DNA of 64,000 nt from Alloacidobacterium dinghuense (GTDB lineage: Bacteria > Acidobacteriota > Terriglobia > Terriglobales > Acidobacteriaceae), in the NCBI RefSeq assembly GCF_014274465.1, contig NZ_CP060394.1:6014001-6078000 (forward strand), written 5' to 3'. The translations under genes were made by a program, and so were the position numbers. This document shows positions 47,007-54,745 of the stretch, piece by piece. Numbering within the stretch: the first letter of the stretch is position 1; every line of letters starts with the position of its first letter. Below the pieces are notes generated by a model. That model had not been told where the DNA came from. It made no database searches and was given only the letters and a program-made list of their open reading frames with translations.

Positions 47007-47517
47007 GGGGAAAGCAGGCTCTCAACTCCTTTATACAAGAATCGCGATGAAATATTGCAGCGCCAGCTACCAGCTTTCTAACGATGCCGGGATGCGGAAT
47101 CGCCACGCGGAGCGCAAGTTCGCCGCCAAAGGAATAGCCCATCACGTCCACATTCTCGATACTGAGACGCAACACAAAAGCGGCCACATCTTCCAGCGCT
47201 TCAAAACTGAACAGACGGTCAATGTCGGCTCTGCGTCCCTGCGTCTCGAGGTCCGCAGCAATCGCGTGCCTGTTCTTAGCAAGCTCCGGCATGATCGCGC
47301 CGAACATCCCGCTTAGGTCCGCCCCTCCTTCGATCAGGATCAGTGGCCGCTCCACATCCTGAATCGCGCCGTGAATCTCGTAATACATTGTCAGGCCGCT
47401 ACCCGGAGCGTTTCCCGATGGAACCGCAGTCGGCTGCGCATAGGCGACGCCTACTGTCGCCGACGAGAAAACCAGATTAACGATGATCCTTGCCAGGAGA
47501 CCCCTTCTGCGTGCCAT
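46858..47517 (-). pseudogene. Truncated secreted alpha/beta hydrolase
   Basis: A signal peptide (ARIIVNLVFSSATVGVAYAQ) and the first two thirds of an alpha/beta hydrolase are readable: MYYEIHGAIQDVERPLILI, the oxyanion region IEGGADLSG, and the nucleophile elbow DVMGYSFGGELAL, then PGIVRKLVAGAAIF. After about 47040 the frame has no hydrolase character, overlapping the next gene in another frame. The cap region, acid residue and catalytic His are missing. I read it as a deletion remnant. The ATG at 47517 has AGAGG nine bases upstream. Confidence 0.65.
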
Positions 47518-47887
47518 CTCGAAATCCCTCTCTGTCCATACGTCGAACAGAAACGCGTGAAATCGACACCCGGCGAATTTTTCGTTACGAAAAAGCAATA
47601 AATTTTAGTCGTTGCAACGAATAGTGGCGTGGAATTATGAGCAGAATTGCTAAACTTGAATTAGGCGGTAATTCTGACGAGCCAAAGGCGACGAAGAATC
47701 GAGAGGGTCCAGAGTACCCGCAACGGCATACCCTTCACCGAAAATCCCGGCCAACGCTTGATAAATGGATGATTCCAGGGAATTTAAGAAAACTACCCCG
47801 TCTAAGTTGCTGAAAATAAACGATCTCCGTGCGTGTAATCGTCGTAAAGAATTGAAAAGAAGGAATTTGCGAAAACAGGGGGGAGGG
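47518..47887. other. Intergenic region with no recognised gene
   Basis: About 370 AT-rich bases between the hydrolase remnant and the carbonic anhydrase gene. A 58-codon plus-strand frame starts at 47638 but has no ribosome site or convincing composition. I see no RNA gene. Confidence 0.35.
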
Positions 47888-48511
47888 TCAGATCGAGTCT
47901 TCGAGCGGCCCGAACCTTCGCGCATGCTGGTCATAGACCTCGATCGCTCCGCTCATGATGTCGTAATACCAGCCGTGAACCTGCAAGGTTTCCTTAGCCA
48001 GTCCGGCGGCAATTTCCGGATGCGTCTTGAGGTTGTGTAACTGGGCGACGATGTTGGCATGGATCAGCGCTGTATGCTGCGCTTTCTTGTCACCGATCGG
48101 GTCGCCCGGCTCGCGGTATTGCCACGTCGCCTCCACATACTTGAGCCACTTGGAAGTCATCGGAAGCCGGCTCATGTCCTTCTTGTCGAGAACAGCCTTC
48201 ACCGCCCCGCAATCCGAATGGCCGCACAGGATCACATGCTTCACCTTGAGAACTTCGACAGCGTATTCCACCGTCGCCGAAACACCCCCAGCCGCCTCGC
48301 CAAAGGGAGGCACAACGTTCCCGGCATTCCGGCAGATAAATAAATCTCCCGGCTCCGTCTGCAGAATCAGATCAGGAACAACCCGCGAGTCGGCACAGGT
48401 AATGAACAACACATCAGGAGCCTGACGCTCCGCCAGCAGATGAAAATTGTCCTTCCGCTGCGGAAAGACATCCTTGCGAAACCGCAGATAGCCGTGAACA
48501 AGATGCTTCAT
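47888..48511 (-). CDS. Beta-class carbonic anhydrase
   Basis: Zinc enzyme that interconverts carbon dioxide and bicarbonate in the cytoplasm. The 207-residue protein has the zinc-binding motifs FITCADSRVVP near 37 (first Cys with the Asp-Arg pair) and ILCGHSDCGAV near 94 (His and second Cys). The GDLFICRNAGNVVPP segment lies between them. The length and residues match the plant/Can type. It stands alone; regulation not visible. Confidence 0.95.
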   Translation of the reverse strand: MKHLVHGYLRFRKDVFPQRKDNFHLLAERQAPDVLFITCADSRVVPDLILQTEPGDLFICRNAGNVVPPFGEAAGGVSATVEYAVEVLKVKHVILCGHSDCGAVKAVLDKKDMSRLPMTSKWLKYVEATWQYREPGDPIGDKKAQHTALIHANIVAQLHNLKTHPEIAAGLAKETLQVHGWYYDIMSGAIEVYDQHARRFGPLEDSI

Positions 48512-48555
48512 GCCTGCTTCTTTGTAACAGACAAATGTTCGAGCGCCGCCAATTT

Positions 48556-48597
48556 GTCATCCTGACCCGGAACGCAGTGAAGGGGAAGGATCTGTTT
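48556..48597 (+). repeat. Dispersed intergenic repeat, copy 3
   Basis: Starts GTCATCCTGAC, then an AACGCAGTGAAGGGGAAGG middle, and ends ATCTGTTT. It shares head and tail with the repeats at 5454 and 24781 and again lies between genes. Confidence 0.6.
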
Positions 48598-48649
48598 CTC
48601 GCGTCAGTCGCCACAAATCTGTGAAAACAGGACACGTCAGCAGAACAAG

Positions 48650-49873
48650 CTAATTCGTAGTGGTCCCTTGAAGCAGCCAGGCGCAATTCTCCACGCGCTT
48701 CTCACCATCGTGCACGCAGAAGACCTTTGGTTTGCCGCTTGCCGTCGTGCTCCAGAGCGAGACTCCGGCATAAGCGCCATCCTTGCGAAGGATGTAGTAG
48801 ATCATGTCGAGATAGCGAACCTTGTTCATGTCACCGTTGTAGTTACGAACAATCCGCCGCAGCGCTTCAAGCCCGGCTTCCTTCGGCGTCATACCCTGGC
48901 GCATGCAATCGACGATGGTATGCGCGCCGGCAACCTTGATGTTCTCCTCGCCGGATCCAGTAGCGCCCGCCGAGCCCACATCCTGATCGGTGTAACAGCC
49001 CGCTCCGATGATCGGCGAGTCGCCAAGTCGGCCCGGAATCTTCCACGCCTGTCCGGAAGTCGTGGTTGCGCCCGACATCTCGCCCTTGGTGTTAAGCACC
49101 GAAATGTGGATGGTGCCCGTCGTCGGCCACAGCACCTGTTCTACGGCAAAGGCGCGCTCGTGCGGTGGGATGCCAAGATCGCTGGCCATTCCCATAAGCT
49201 GCTGCGAGCGTGCGCGAATCACCTCGGCCCACTCAGGTCCGGGATGACGCGGAATGGCGCTGTGGTTCAGGGTCGGAGGCGGACTTGGCTCTTTCCACTG
49301 AGGACTTGACAAAGGAGGCCCCCAGAAGTTGTGGCTGTTGCGGTCTTCCTTCCAGAGAAGCCACATCTTGCGCGCCTCATCGGAGAGCATGTCTTCGCGC
49401 TTCAGGCCCTCCATCACGGCGAAACGCTCCGCGCCCTGTCCGACGAGCATGATGTGCCCTGTGCGCTCCATCACCAGGCGCGAAACAAGGCAGGCATGGC
49501 GGATATTCGGCAATGCGCCGACGGAACCAGCCATCCGCGTAGGTCCGTGCATGCAGCAGGCGTCGAGTTCGACTACCCCGTCTTCGTTGGGAAGGCCGCC
49601 GTAGCCAACGCTGTGGTCGTTGGGATCGTCTTCGCGCGCAAGACAGACATGGTCGCATGCATCCAGAGTGTCTGCGCCGTCGAGCAGCATCTTGTAGGCT
49701 TCGTCAATGGTCCGGTCGCCGGTATCGCGCGTAATGATGACGGGCTTCTTCGGCGGCTGCATCTGCTTCACGCTTTCGGCGAGTTGCGCCTGCGAAGGCT
49801 GGCTCATCGCCGCAGCGCCAAGCCCGGCCGCCGTCATCGCACTGCGGGAAAGAAAATCGCGCCGTGTCGTCAT
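48650..49873 (-). CDS. Tat-exported Ntn hydrolase, N4-(beta-N-acetylglucosaminyl)-L-asparaginase-like
   Basis: A 407-residue protein with a twin-arginine signal (TTRRDFLSRSAMTAAGLGAA), so it is folded before export. The mature part is an N-terminal-nucleophile hydrolase: VGYGGLPNEDGVVELDACCM near 89, then WPTTGTIHISVLNTKGE, where the chain should cleave itself just before the Thr of GTI. The IPGRLGDSPIIGAGCYTDQD binding loop follows. Relatives cut the Asn-sugar bond of glycoproteins or act as asparaginases or isoaspartyl peptidases. The substrate here is not known. Confidence 0.9.
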   Translation of the reverse strand: MTTRRDFLSRSAMTAAGLGAAAMSQPSQAQLAESVKQMQPPKKPVIITRDTGDRTIDEAYKMLLDGADTLDACDHVCLAREDDPNDHSVGYGGLPNEDGVVELDACCMHGPTRMAGSVGALPNIRHACLVSRLVMERTGHIMLVGQGAERFAVMEGLKREDMLSDEARKMWLLWKEDRNSHNFWGPPLSSPQWKEPSPPPTLNHSAIPRHPGPEWAEVIRARSQQLMGMASDLGIPPHERAFAVEQVLWPTTGTIHISVLNTKGEMSGATTTSGQAWKIPGRLGDSPIIGAGCYTDQDVGSAGATGSGEENIKVAGAHTIVDCMRQGMTPKEAGLEALRRIVRNYNGDMNKVRYLDMIYYILRKDGAYAGVSLWSTTASGKPKVFCVHDGEKRVENCAWLLQGTTTN

Positions 49874-49950
49874 TCGTTGTCCTTGAGGCCAAGCATAACA
49901 AAGCGAAAGAACAGCTCAGACCCCCGGAACCGCATGAAGACTGAAAGAGA

Positions 49951-50925
49951 TCAGATCGTGACCACGACACGCCCTGCCTTTGACGGATGCTCCACAAATT
50001 CGTGTGCCTTCGCAATGTCGTTCAATGAGAACCTTTCCGCAATTTGGAATCCCTGCCATCCCGCTTCATAAGCCTGATTCATGGCCTTCGCCGCTTCATT
50101 CTTGGCCTCTTTCGGCACATCATCGCTGCCAACAAAAAACATTCTCGCGTTGATGAAGATAGGCTGCCAGGCCGGCACTTCCGCCATAGGAGCGTTGGTC
50201 GCGTAGCTCGCGATCGATCCGTTCTGAGCCAGGATTTCCAGGTCGTTCTTGATATTCGCAGCAAAAGCGACTTCGACGACGTGGTCGATACCGTTGGGGG
50301 CCAGTTTTCGAACGCGCTCTACGAGCTTGCCGTCAGTCAACAGAACCTCTTCCGCACCCGCTTTGAAGGCGATCTCCTTATCACTGTCAGCGCGGCAGGT
50401 AGCAATCACCCTCGCTCCCGCCTGGTAGGCGAGTCGAACGGCGCAGGCTCCCACGGCACCGGCTCCTCCCTGCACGAGGACAGCGCGGTCCTTGACCGGA
50501 CCCGCCACATGCACCGCGCGATGCGCGGTGATGCCGGGAATGCCCAGGCATGCGCCCTGCTCCATTGTGACGACTTCAGGAAGCGGCACCGCCTGATCGA
50601 GAGGAACAGTAGCGAATTCAGCAGCGGTGCCGAACGGACGATAGGACTGAGCCCCGTAGCACCAGACGCGCCGTCCAATCCACTCCTTAGGGACGCCGTC
50701 GCCCACGGCGTCTACGACTCCGGCACCGTCGCTGTGCGGGATGACGCGCGGATAGGGCATGCCATATCCAAAGGCATCTTCACGCTTCTTCACATCGCCG
50801 GGATTCACGCCCGAAACAGACACACGAATCCGGACCTCACCAGCTTGAGGTTTCGGATCCTCCATCTCGCCGACGATCAGGACATCACGCGCCGGGCCTT
50901 GTTTTTCATACCACGCTGCTTTCAT
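49951..50925 (-). CDS. NADPH:quinone reductase-like medium-chain oxidoreductase
   Basis: A 324-residue zinc-independent member of the medium-chain dehydrogenase/reductase family (quinone oxidoreductase type). It shows the N-terminal domain pattern GEVRIRVSVSGVNPGDVKKR and PHSDGAGVVDAVG. The nucleotide-binding VLVQGGAGAVGACAVRLAYQ lies near 149, followed by GARVIATCRADSD. It lacks the catalytic zinc cysteines. Such enzymes reduce quinones or reactive enones with NADPH. No operon partners are visible. Confidence 0.9.
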   Translation of the reverse strand: MKAAWYEKQGPARDVLIVGEMEDPKPQAGEVRIRVSVSGVNPGDVKKREDAFGYGMPYPRVIPHSDGAGVVDAVGDGVPKEWIGRRVWCYGAQSYRPFGTAAEFATVPLDQAVPLPEVVTMEQGACLGIPGITAHRAVHVAGPVKDRAVLVQGGAGAVGACAVRLAYQAGARVIATCRADSDKEIAFKAGAEEVLLTDGKLVERVRKLAPNGIDHVVEVAFAANIKNDLEILAQNGSIASYATNAPMAEVPAWQPIFINARMFFVGSDDVPKEAKNEAAKAMNQAYEAGWQGFQIAERFSLNDIAKAHEFVEHPSKAGRVVVTI

Positions 50926-51060
50926 GGCAACTCCTGTCGAGACAGCAGACCATTGTCCCTCAAGAAATCGAAGTTCTGCAAAATCGGCCGGCGCCGAATT
51001 GTTTTCGGATTGCGCTAAATCCTGCTAGGCTGATTCTTTTCCATTTGGAGAGAATTTCGG

Positions 51061-52485
51061 ATGCAACGCTTCCTTGCTCTTTTGTTGCTGTGTATTGCCG
51101 GACTCACACCGGCCGCCTTCGCTCAAACCAACTACACCCAGCCAGTCGACACGATACCCGCCGATCTTCGCGGAAAGATCGATGCCGTCGCCAACAAAGT
51201 CCTCGCAGACACAGGCGTTCCTTCGGCCTCGATCGCCATCGTGCAGAAGGGCCAGATCGTCTACACAAACGCCTACGGCAAAGCCCGCCTCGATCCACTG
51301 ACACCCGCCGCGCCGCAGATGCGCTATTCAGTGGGCTCGATCTCGAAGCAGTTCACCGCAGCATCCATCCTCCTGCTGCAGCAACAGGGCAAGCTCTCCA
51401 TCGACGATCCCGTCTCGAAGTATGTTCCCGGCCTCACCCGCGGCGACGAGGTGACTATCCGCATGCTGCTCTCGCACACCTCCGGCTATCAGGACTACTG
51501 GCCCGAGGATTACCTGATGCAGCCGATGCGCCAACCCGCGACAGCGCAGTACATCATGGACACCTGGGCGAAGAAGCCGCTCGACTTCGACCCCGGCGCC
51601 AAGTGGCAGTATTCGAACACGAACTTCGTCATCGCTGGCGTCATCGTCGAGAAGTTGAGCGGCGAGCCCCTGATGCGCTTCCTGCAGGAGCACGTATTCA
51701 CGCCGCTCGACATGAAATCGGTCTATAACACCGACGTAGCGAAACTAGGAGACACCGACGCTGCCGGATACATTCGCTACGCACTGGGCCCGCTGCGCCC
51801 TGCGCCGAAAGAAGGCGCGGGCTGGATGTTCGCTGCGGGCGAACTCGCCATGCCCGCGCATGATCTGGCGTTGTGGGACATCAGCATCATGAACCGCTCG
51901 CTGCTCGCGCCCGAGTCCTACAGGCAGATGTTCACTTCGATCAAGCTGAAAGATGGCAGCGACAGCGGTTATGGTCTCGGCGTATTCACCACGCCGCGCT
52001 CCGGACACGCTGCGCTCGAGCATTCGGGCGAAGTCTCCGGCTTTGTCTCGGAAAATATTGTATTTCCCGACGACAAGGCCGCGATCGTCGTCCTCACCAA
52101 TCAGGACGCTTCTCCGGCTGCAGCCGCAATTGCCCGCCAGCTGACGCCGATCATTCTTGGCGCCGATACGCAATCCGCTGCGCAAGCTGAGTTACAGGCA
52201 CTGACGATCTTCAAGGGACTGCAGCAGGGGCAGATCGACCGCACGCTCTTCACCGACAACTGCAATGCCTACTTTGATCAGCAGGGGCTCAGCGACTTCT
52301 CTTCAAGCCTCAAGCCGCTGGGAGAGCCGGCGACATTCCATCAGACGGCAGACGACCTGCGCGGTGGCATGACTTTCCGGGTGTTTGCTGTGACGTTCAA
52401 GGATAGTCCGCAGCATTTGCGGGTGACTACCTATACCGAGCCCGACGGCAAGCTGGAGCAGTATCTGGTCATCCCGGCGCAATAG
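51061..52485 (+). CDS. Secreted serine beta-lactamase-related hydrolase
   Basis: A 474-residue exported enzyme of the class C beta-lactamase/DD-peptidase family. A signal peptide (RFLALLLLCIAGLTPAAFAQ) precedes the catalytic domain. The catalytic Ser-Lys pair is in YSVGSISKQFTAAS near 95, the Tyr motif in QYSNTNFVIAG near 182, and the third motif is HSG in ALEHSGEVSG. A ~110-residue C-terminal extension follows. It could be a peptidase or an esterase; the substrate is not predictable. GGAGA is upstream of the ATG. Confidence 0.88.
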   Translation: MQRFLALLLLCIAGLTPAAFAQTNYTQPVDTIPADLRGKIDAVANKVLADTGVPSASIAIVQKGQIVYTNAYGKARLDPLTPAAPQMRYSVGSISKQFTAASILLLQQQGKLSIDDPVSKYVPGLTRGDEVTIRMLLSHTSGYQDYWPEDYLMQPMRQPATAQYIMDTWAKKPLDFDPGAKWQYSNTNFVIAGVIVEKLSGEPLMRFLQEHVFTPLDMKSVYNTDVAKLGDTDAAGYIRYALGPLRPAPKEGAGWMFAAGELAMPAHDLALWDISIMNRSLLAPESYRQMFTSIKLKDGSDSGYGLGVFTTPRSGHAALEHSGEVSGFVSENIVFPDDKAAIVVLTNQDASPAAAAIARQLTPIILGADTQSAAQAELQALTIFKGLQQGQIDRTLFTDNCNAYFDQQGLSDFSSSLKPLGEPATFHQTADDLRGGMTFRVFAVTFKDSPQHLRVTTYTEPDGKLEQYLVIPAQ

Positions 52486-52593
52486 GCCATGCATCGCTTT
52501 CACGCGAGATGCATCTATATCTCTCGGCTTGGCTGGAGCCTTATCCGGCCTTGTACGATATAAGTAGCAAAAAGCGAGGGTGGCGAGCAGGCA

Positions 52594-53808
52594 ATGCCTC
52601 CAACACAACACAAAGACTATTACGCCACACTGGGCGTTAAAAAAACGGCAACTGCGGACGAGATCCGCAAGGCATTTCGCAAGGCGGCGCGGAAGTACCA
52701 TCCGGACGTCAATCCCGGCGACAAAAAGGCCGAGGAGAAGTTCAAGGAAATCTCCGAGGCGAACGACATCCTGAGCGACGAGAAGAAGCGCAAGATCTAC
52801 GACCAGTTCGGCTTCTACTCCGATCAGATTGATCCCGCTGCCGCCGAAGCAGCAGCGCGAGCAGGGCAAGGCGGCGGGAGCCGTGGCCAGGAAGTTCCAT
52901 TCGACTTCGGCGGATTCGACTTCTCCGACTTTGCCTCCTCCGGTGGGCACACTGGAAACACGGGCAGCGCGCAATCCAGCGGCTGGGGCGGCTTCCGCGA
53001 TATCTTCTCGGGAATTTTCTCACAGGGCGGCCGCCACCAGGCGCAGGGCCCCGAGGCCGGTACAGATCTCGAATACCAGGTCACGGTCGATTTCTGGACA
53101 GCGATTCGCGGCGGCACCACGCGCCTTGAGATCCATCGTCGTGAAGTATGCCCGACCTGCAAGGGCAAATCGACGACAGGGGGCTCACAGACCTGTCCTG
53201 AGTGTCACGGTACTGGTCAGGTGACACAGATGGGCGGCCGGATGAAGTTCAACATCCAGTGCCCGCGCTGCGGCGGCGCCGGAAAGGTGACGAGTGCGTG
53301 TCCGACTTGCAATGGCGAAGGAACAGTGGCGCGGACGGAACACATTGATTTCCGCATCAAGCCGGGAACGCGCGATGGGCAGCGAATTCGTCTGGCAGGC
53401 AAGGGAAATGCGGGAACCAACGGCGGCAATCCAGGTGACCTGTATCTGATCATCCGCACCGGCACGCATCCCGTTCTCACGCGCCAGATGGATGACATCC
53501 ACATCACAGTTCCCGTAACAGTCGCGGAAGCGGCTCTGGGCGCGAAGATTGAAGTGCCGACCATCGATGGGCGCGCGCAACTGAAGATTCCGCCCGCAAC
53601 CCAGTCCGGCCAGAAGCTCCGCATGCGCGAACGCGGCGTGCCTTCGGCGACTCAGGAAGGCAAGCGCGGGGATGAGATTGTGACCGTCGAGATCGTTGTG
53701 CCGCACATTCAGGACGAGCGTTCGAAGGAGATTCTGCGCGAGTTTGCCAAGCTCAATCCAGCCGACCCGCGTGAAACGATCTGGGCCAAGATAGGAAATG
53801 GGCAGTGA
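52594..53808 (+). CDS. dnaJ: DnaJ-type co-chaperone with zinc fingers
   Basis: Stimulates DnaK and delivers substrates. The 404-residue protein has a J domain (about 9-72) with the essential HPD in KYHPDVNPGD, a Gly/Phe-rich region (about 90-150) and substrate-binding domains. The zinc-finger cluster has four C-x2-C-x-G-x-G-like repeats (CPTCKGK, CPECHGTG, CPRCGGAG, CPTCNGEG) at 188-250. It overlaps the next gene by four bases. With hspR two genes on, it forms a heat-shock operon separate from dnaK. Confidence 0.95.
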   Translation: MPPTQHKDYYATLGVKKTATADEIRKAFRKAARKYHPDVNPGDKKAEEKFKEISEANDILSDEKKRKIYDQFGFYSDQIDPAAAEAAARAGQGGGSRGQEVPFDFGGFDFSDFASSGGHTGNTGSAQSSGWGGFRDIFSGIFSQGGRHQAQGPEAGTDLEYQVTVDFWTAIRGGTTRLEIHRREVCPTCKGKSTTGGSQTCPECHGTGQVTQMGGRMKFNIQCPRCGGAGKVTSACPTCNGEGTVARTEHIDFRIKPGTRDGQRIRLAGKGNAGTNGGNPGDLYLIIRTGTHPVLTRQMDDIHITVPVTVAEAALGAKIEVPTIDGRAQLKIPPATQSGQKLRMRERGVPSATQEGKRGDEIVTVEIVVPHIQDERSKEILREFAKLNPADPRETIWAKIGNGQ

Positions 53809-54263
53809 GTGAAGATGCGCAAACTCGCGACGATGCCAACGAGCTGTTAAATGCCGCGGTCAACTATGCGCGGCGCATGCTGCGCAAATATGGCGAATTC
53901 GGCCCGTTTGGTTTCTCCCTGAACGAAAAGCATGAGCTGGTAAACGAAACCGTCCCGCGAAAGAACATGCCACCCGACGCCGCCATGCTGCTCGAACTAA
54001 TACAGGAGCAACTGGCCGAGCGCAGCGGTAAGAAGGAGATCATCGCAGCGGCCACAGCAGCCAACGTCACCATGACGAAGACCTCAGCAGAGGGTTTCAC
54101 GGATGCATTGCTGGTCGAAATCGAGCATCAAAGTGGGTACTGTATAAAGGCCTTTGTGCCCTACAGAATAGGTGGAGGCCAGTTCCTCGGAATCCTGCCG
54201 AGATACATCAGGTTTGGCGCGGTCCAGGTACAGAATGGAGTAGCGCGGTTGTTCGCGCATTGA
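53805..54263 (+). CDS. Hypothetical protein between dnaJ and hspR
   Basis: A 152-residue acidic cytoplasmic protein. The first ~110 residues look helical (NELLNAAVNYARRMLRKYGE, then AAMLLELIQEQLAERSGKKE); the rest is beta-like with DALLVEIEHQSGYCIKAFVPY. I do not recognise the family. Being translationally coupled to dnaJ by a four-base overlap and 10 bases before hspR, it is probably made on heat shock. A role as co-chaperone or DnaK-related adaptor is only a guess. Confidence 0.7.
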   Translation: MSEDAQTRDDANELLNAAVNYARRMLRKYGEFGPFGFSLNEKHELVNETVPRKNMPPDAAMLLELIQEQLAERSGKKEIIAAATAANVTMTKTSAEGFTDALLVEIEHQSGYCIKAFVPYRIGGGQFLGILPRYIRFGAVQVQNGVARLFAH

Positions 54264-54273
54264 AAGAAACGCG

Positions 54274-54678
54274 ATGCCCACGAAACGTAAATCGAAAGGC
54301 GCATACATGATCTCGGCGGTAGCCGAGATGTATGGCATTCATCCGCAGACACTTCGCCTCTATGAGCGAGAAGGACTGTTGAAGCCGTCGCGCACCGAAG
54401 GGAACACGCGCCTGTACACCGACGAAGACCTCGAACGGCTAGAGTTCATCCTTAACCTGGCGCGCGATCTTGGCGTGAACATCGCCGGCATCGCCATCAT
54501 CCTGCAAATGCGCGAGCGCATGGAAGAGATGAACCGCCAGATGCAGGGCTTTGTCGATTACGTCCGCACTGAGATGGTCAGCCGTATGCAGCACGGCTTC
54601 CAGCAGCAGGGATCGGCGATGGTGCCACTGCGTCGTCCGGTAGTGGTCGTGACCCCGACGAAGAATAAGCGTCAGTAG
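54274..54678 (+). CDS. hspR: Heat-shock repressor HspR (MerR family)
   Basis: A 134-residue MerR-type regulator. The DNA-binding helix-turn-helix and wing (A-Y-M-I-S-A-V-A-E-M-Y-G-I-H-P-Q-T-L-R-L-Y-E-R-E-G-L-L, residues 10-36, then TRLYTDEDLERL) is followed by a dimerisation helix with many Met and Gln residues (MRERMEEMNRQMQGF). HspR binds HAIR boxes and represses dnaK operons until heat draws DnaK away. It is third in the dnaJ operon; a HAIR-like box sits upstream of dnaK at 43110. I found no HAIR box upstream of dnaJ. Confidence 0.92.
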   Translation: MPTKRKSKGAYMISAVAEMYGIHPQTLRLYEREGLLKPSRTEGNTRLYTDEDLERLEFILNLARDLGVNIAGIAIILQMRERMEEMNRQMQGFVDYVRTEMVSRMQHGFQQQGSAMVPLRRPVVVVTPTKNKRQ

Positions 54679-54705
54679 CAGTTACAAACCTGGGCCACAA
54701 ATATA

Positions 54706-54729
54706 AGAGGCAGCCCGAAGGCTGCCTCT
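54706..54729. terminator. Bidirectional terminator between hspR and the TonB-dependent receptor
   Basis: A 10-bp perfect stem (AGAGGCAGCC at 54706-54715, GGCTGCCTCT at 54720-54729) with a CGAA loop. It separates the two convergent transcripts; T-rich sequence follows on either strand only weakly. Confidence 0.75.
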
Positions 54730-54745
54730 CGCGTTTCAGGGTGAG

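Noticed and set aside
47638-47814. 58-codon plus-strand open frame
   Set aside because: No ribosome site, odd composition (many Lys, Arg, Pro), and no pattern of secondary structure.
52486-52593. HAIR box upstream of dnaJ
   Set aside because: No CTTGAGT/ACTCAAG pair with seven-base spacing is visible; only short partial matches.
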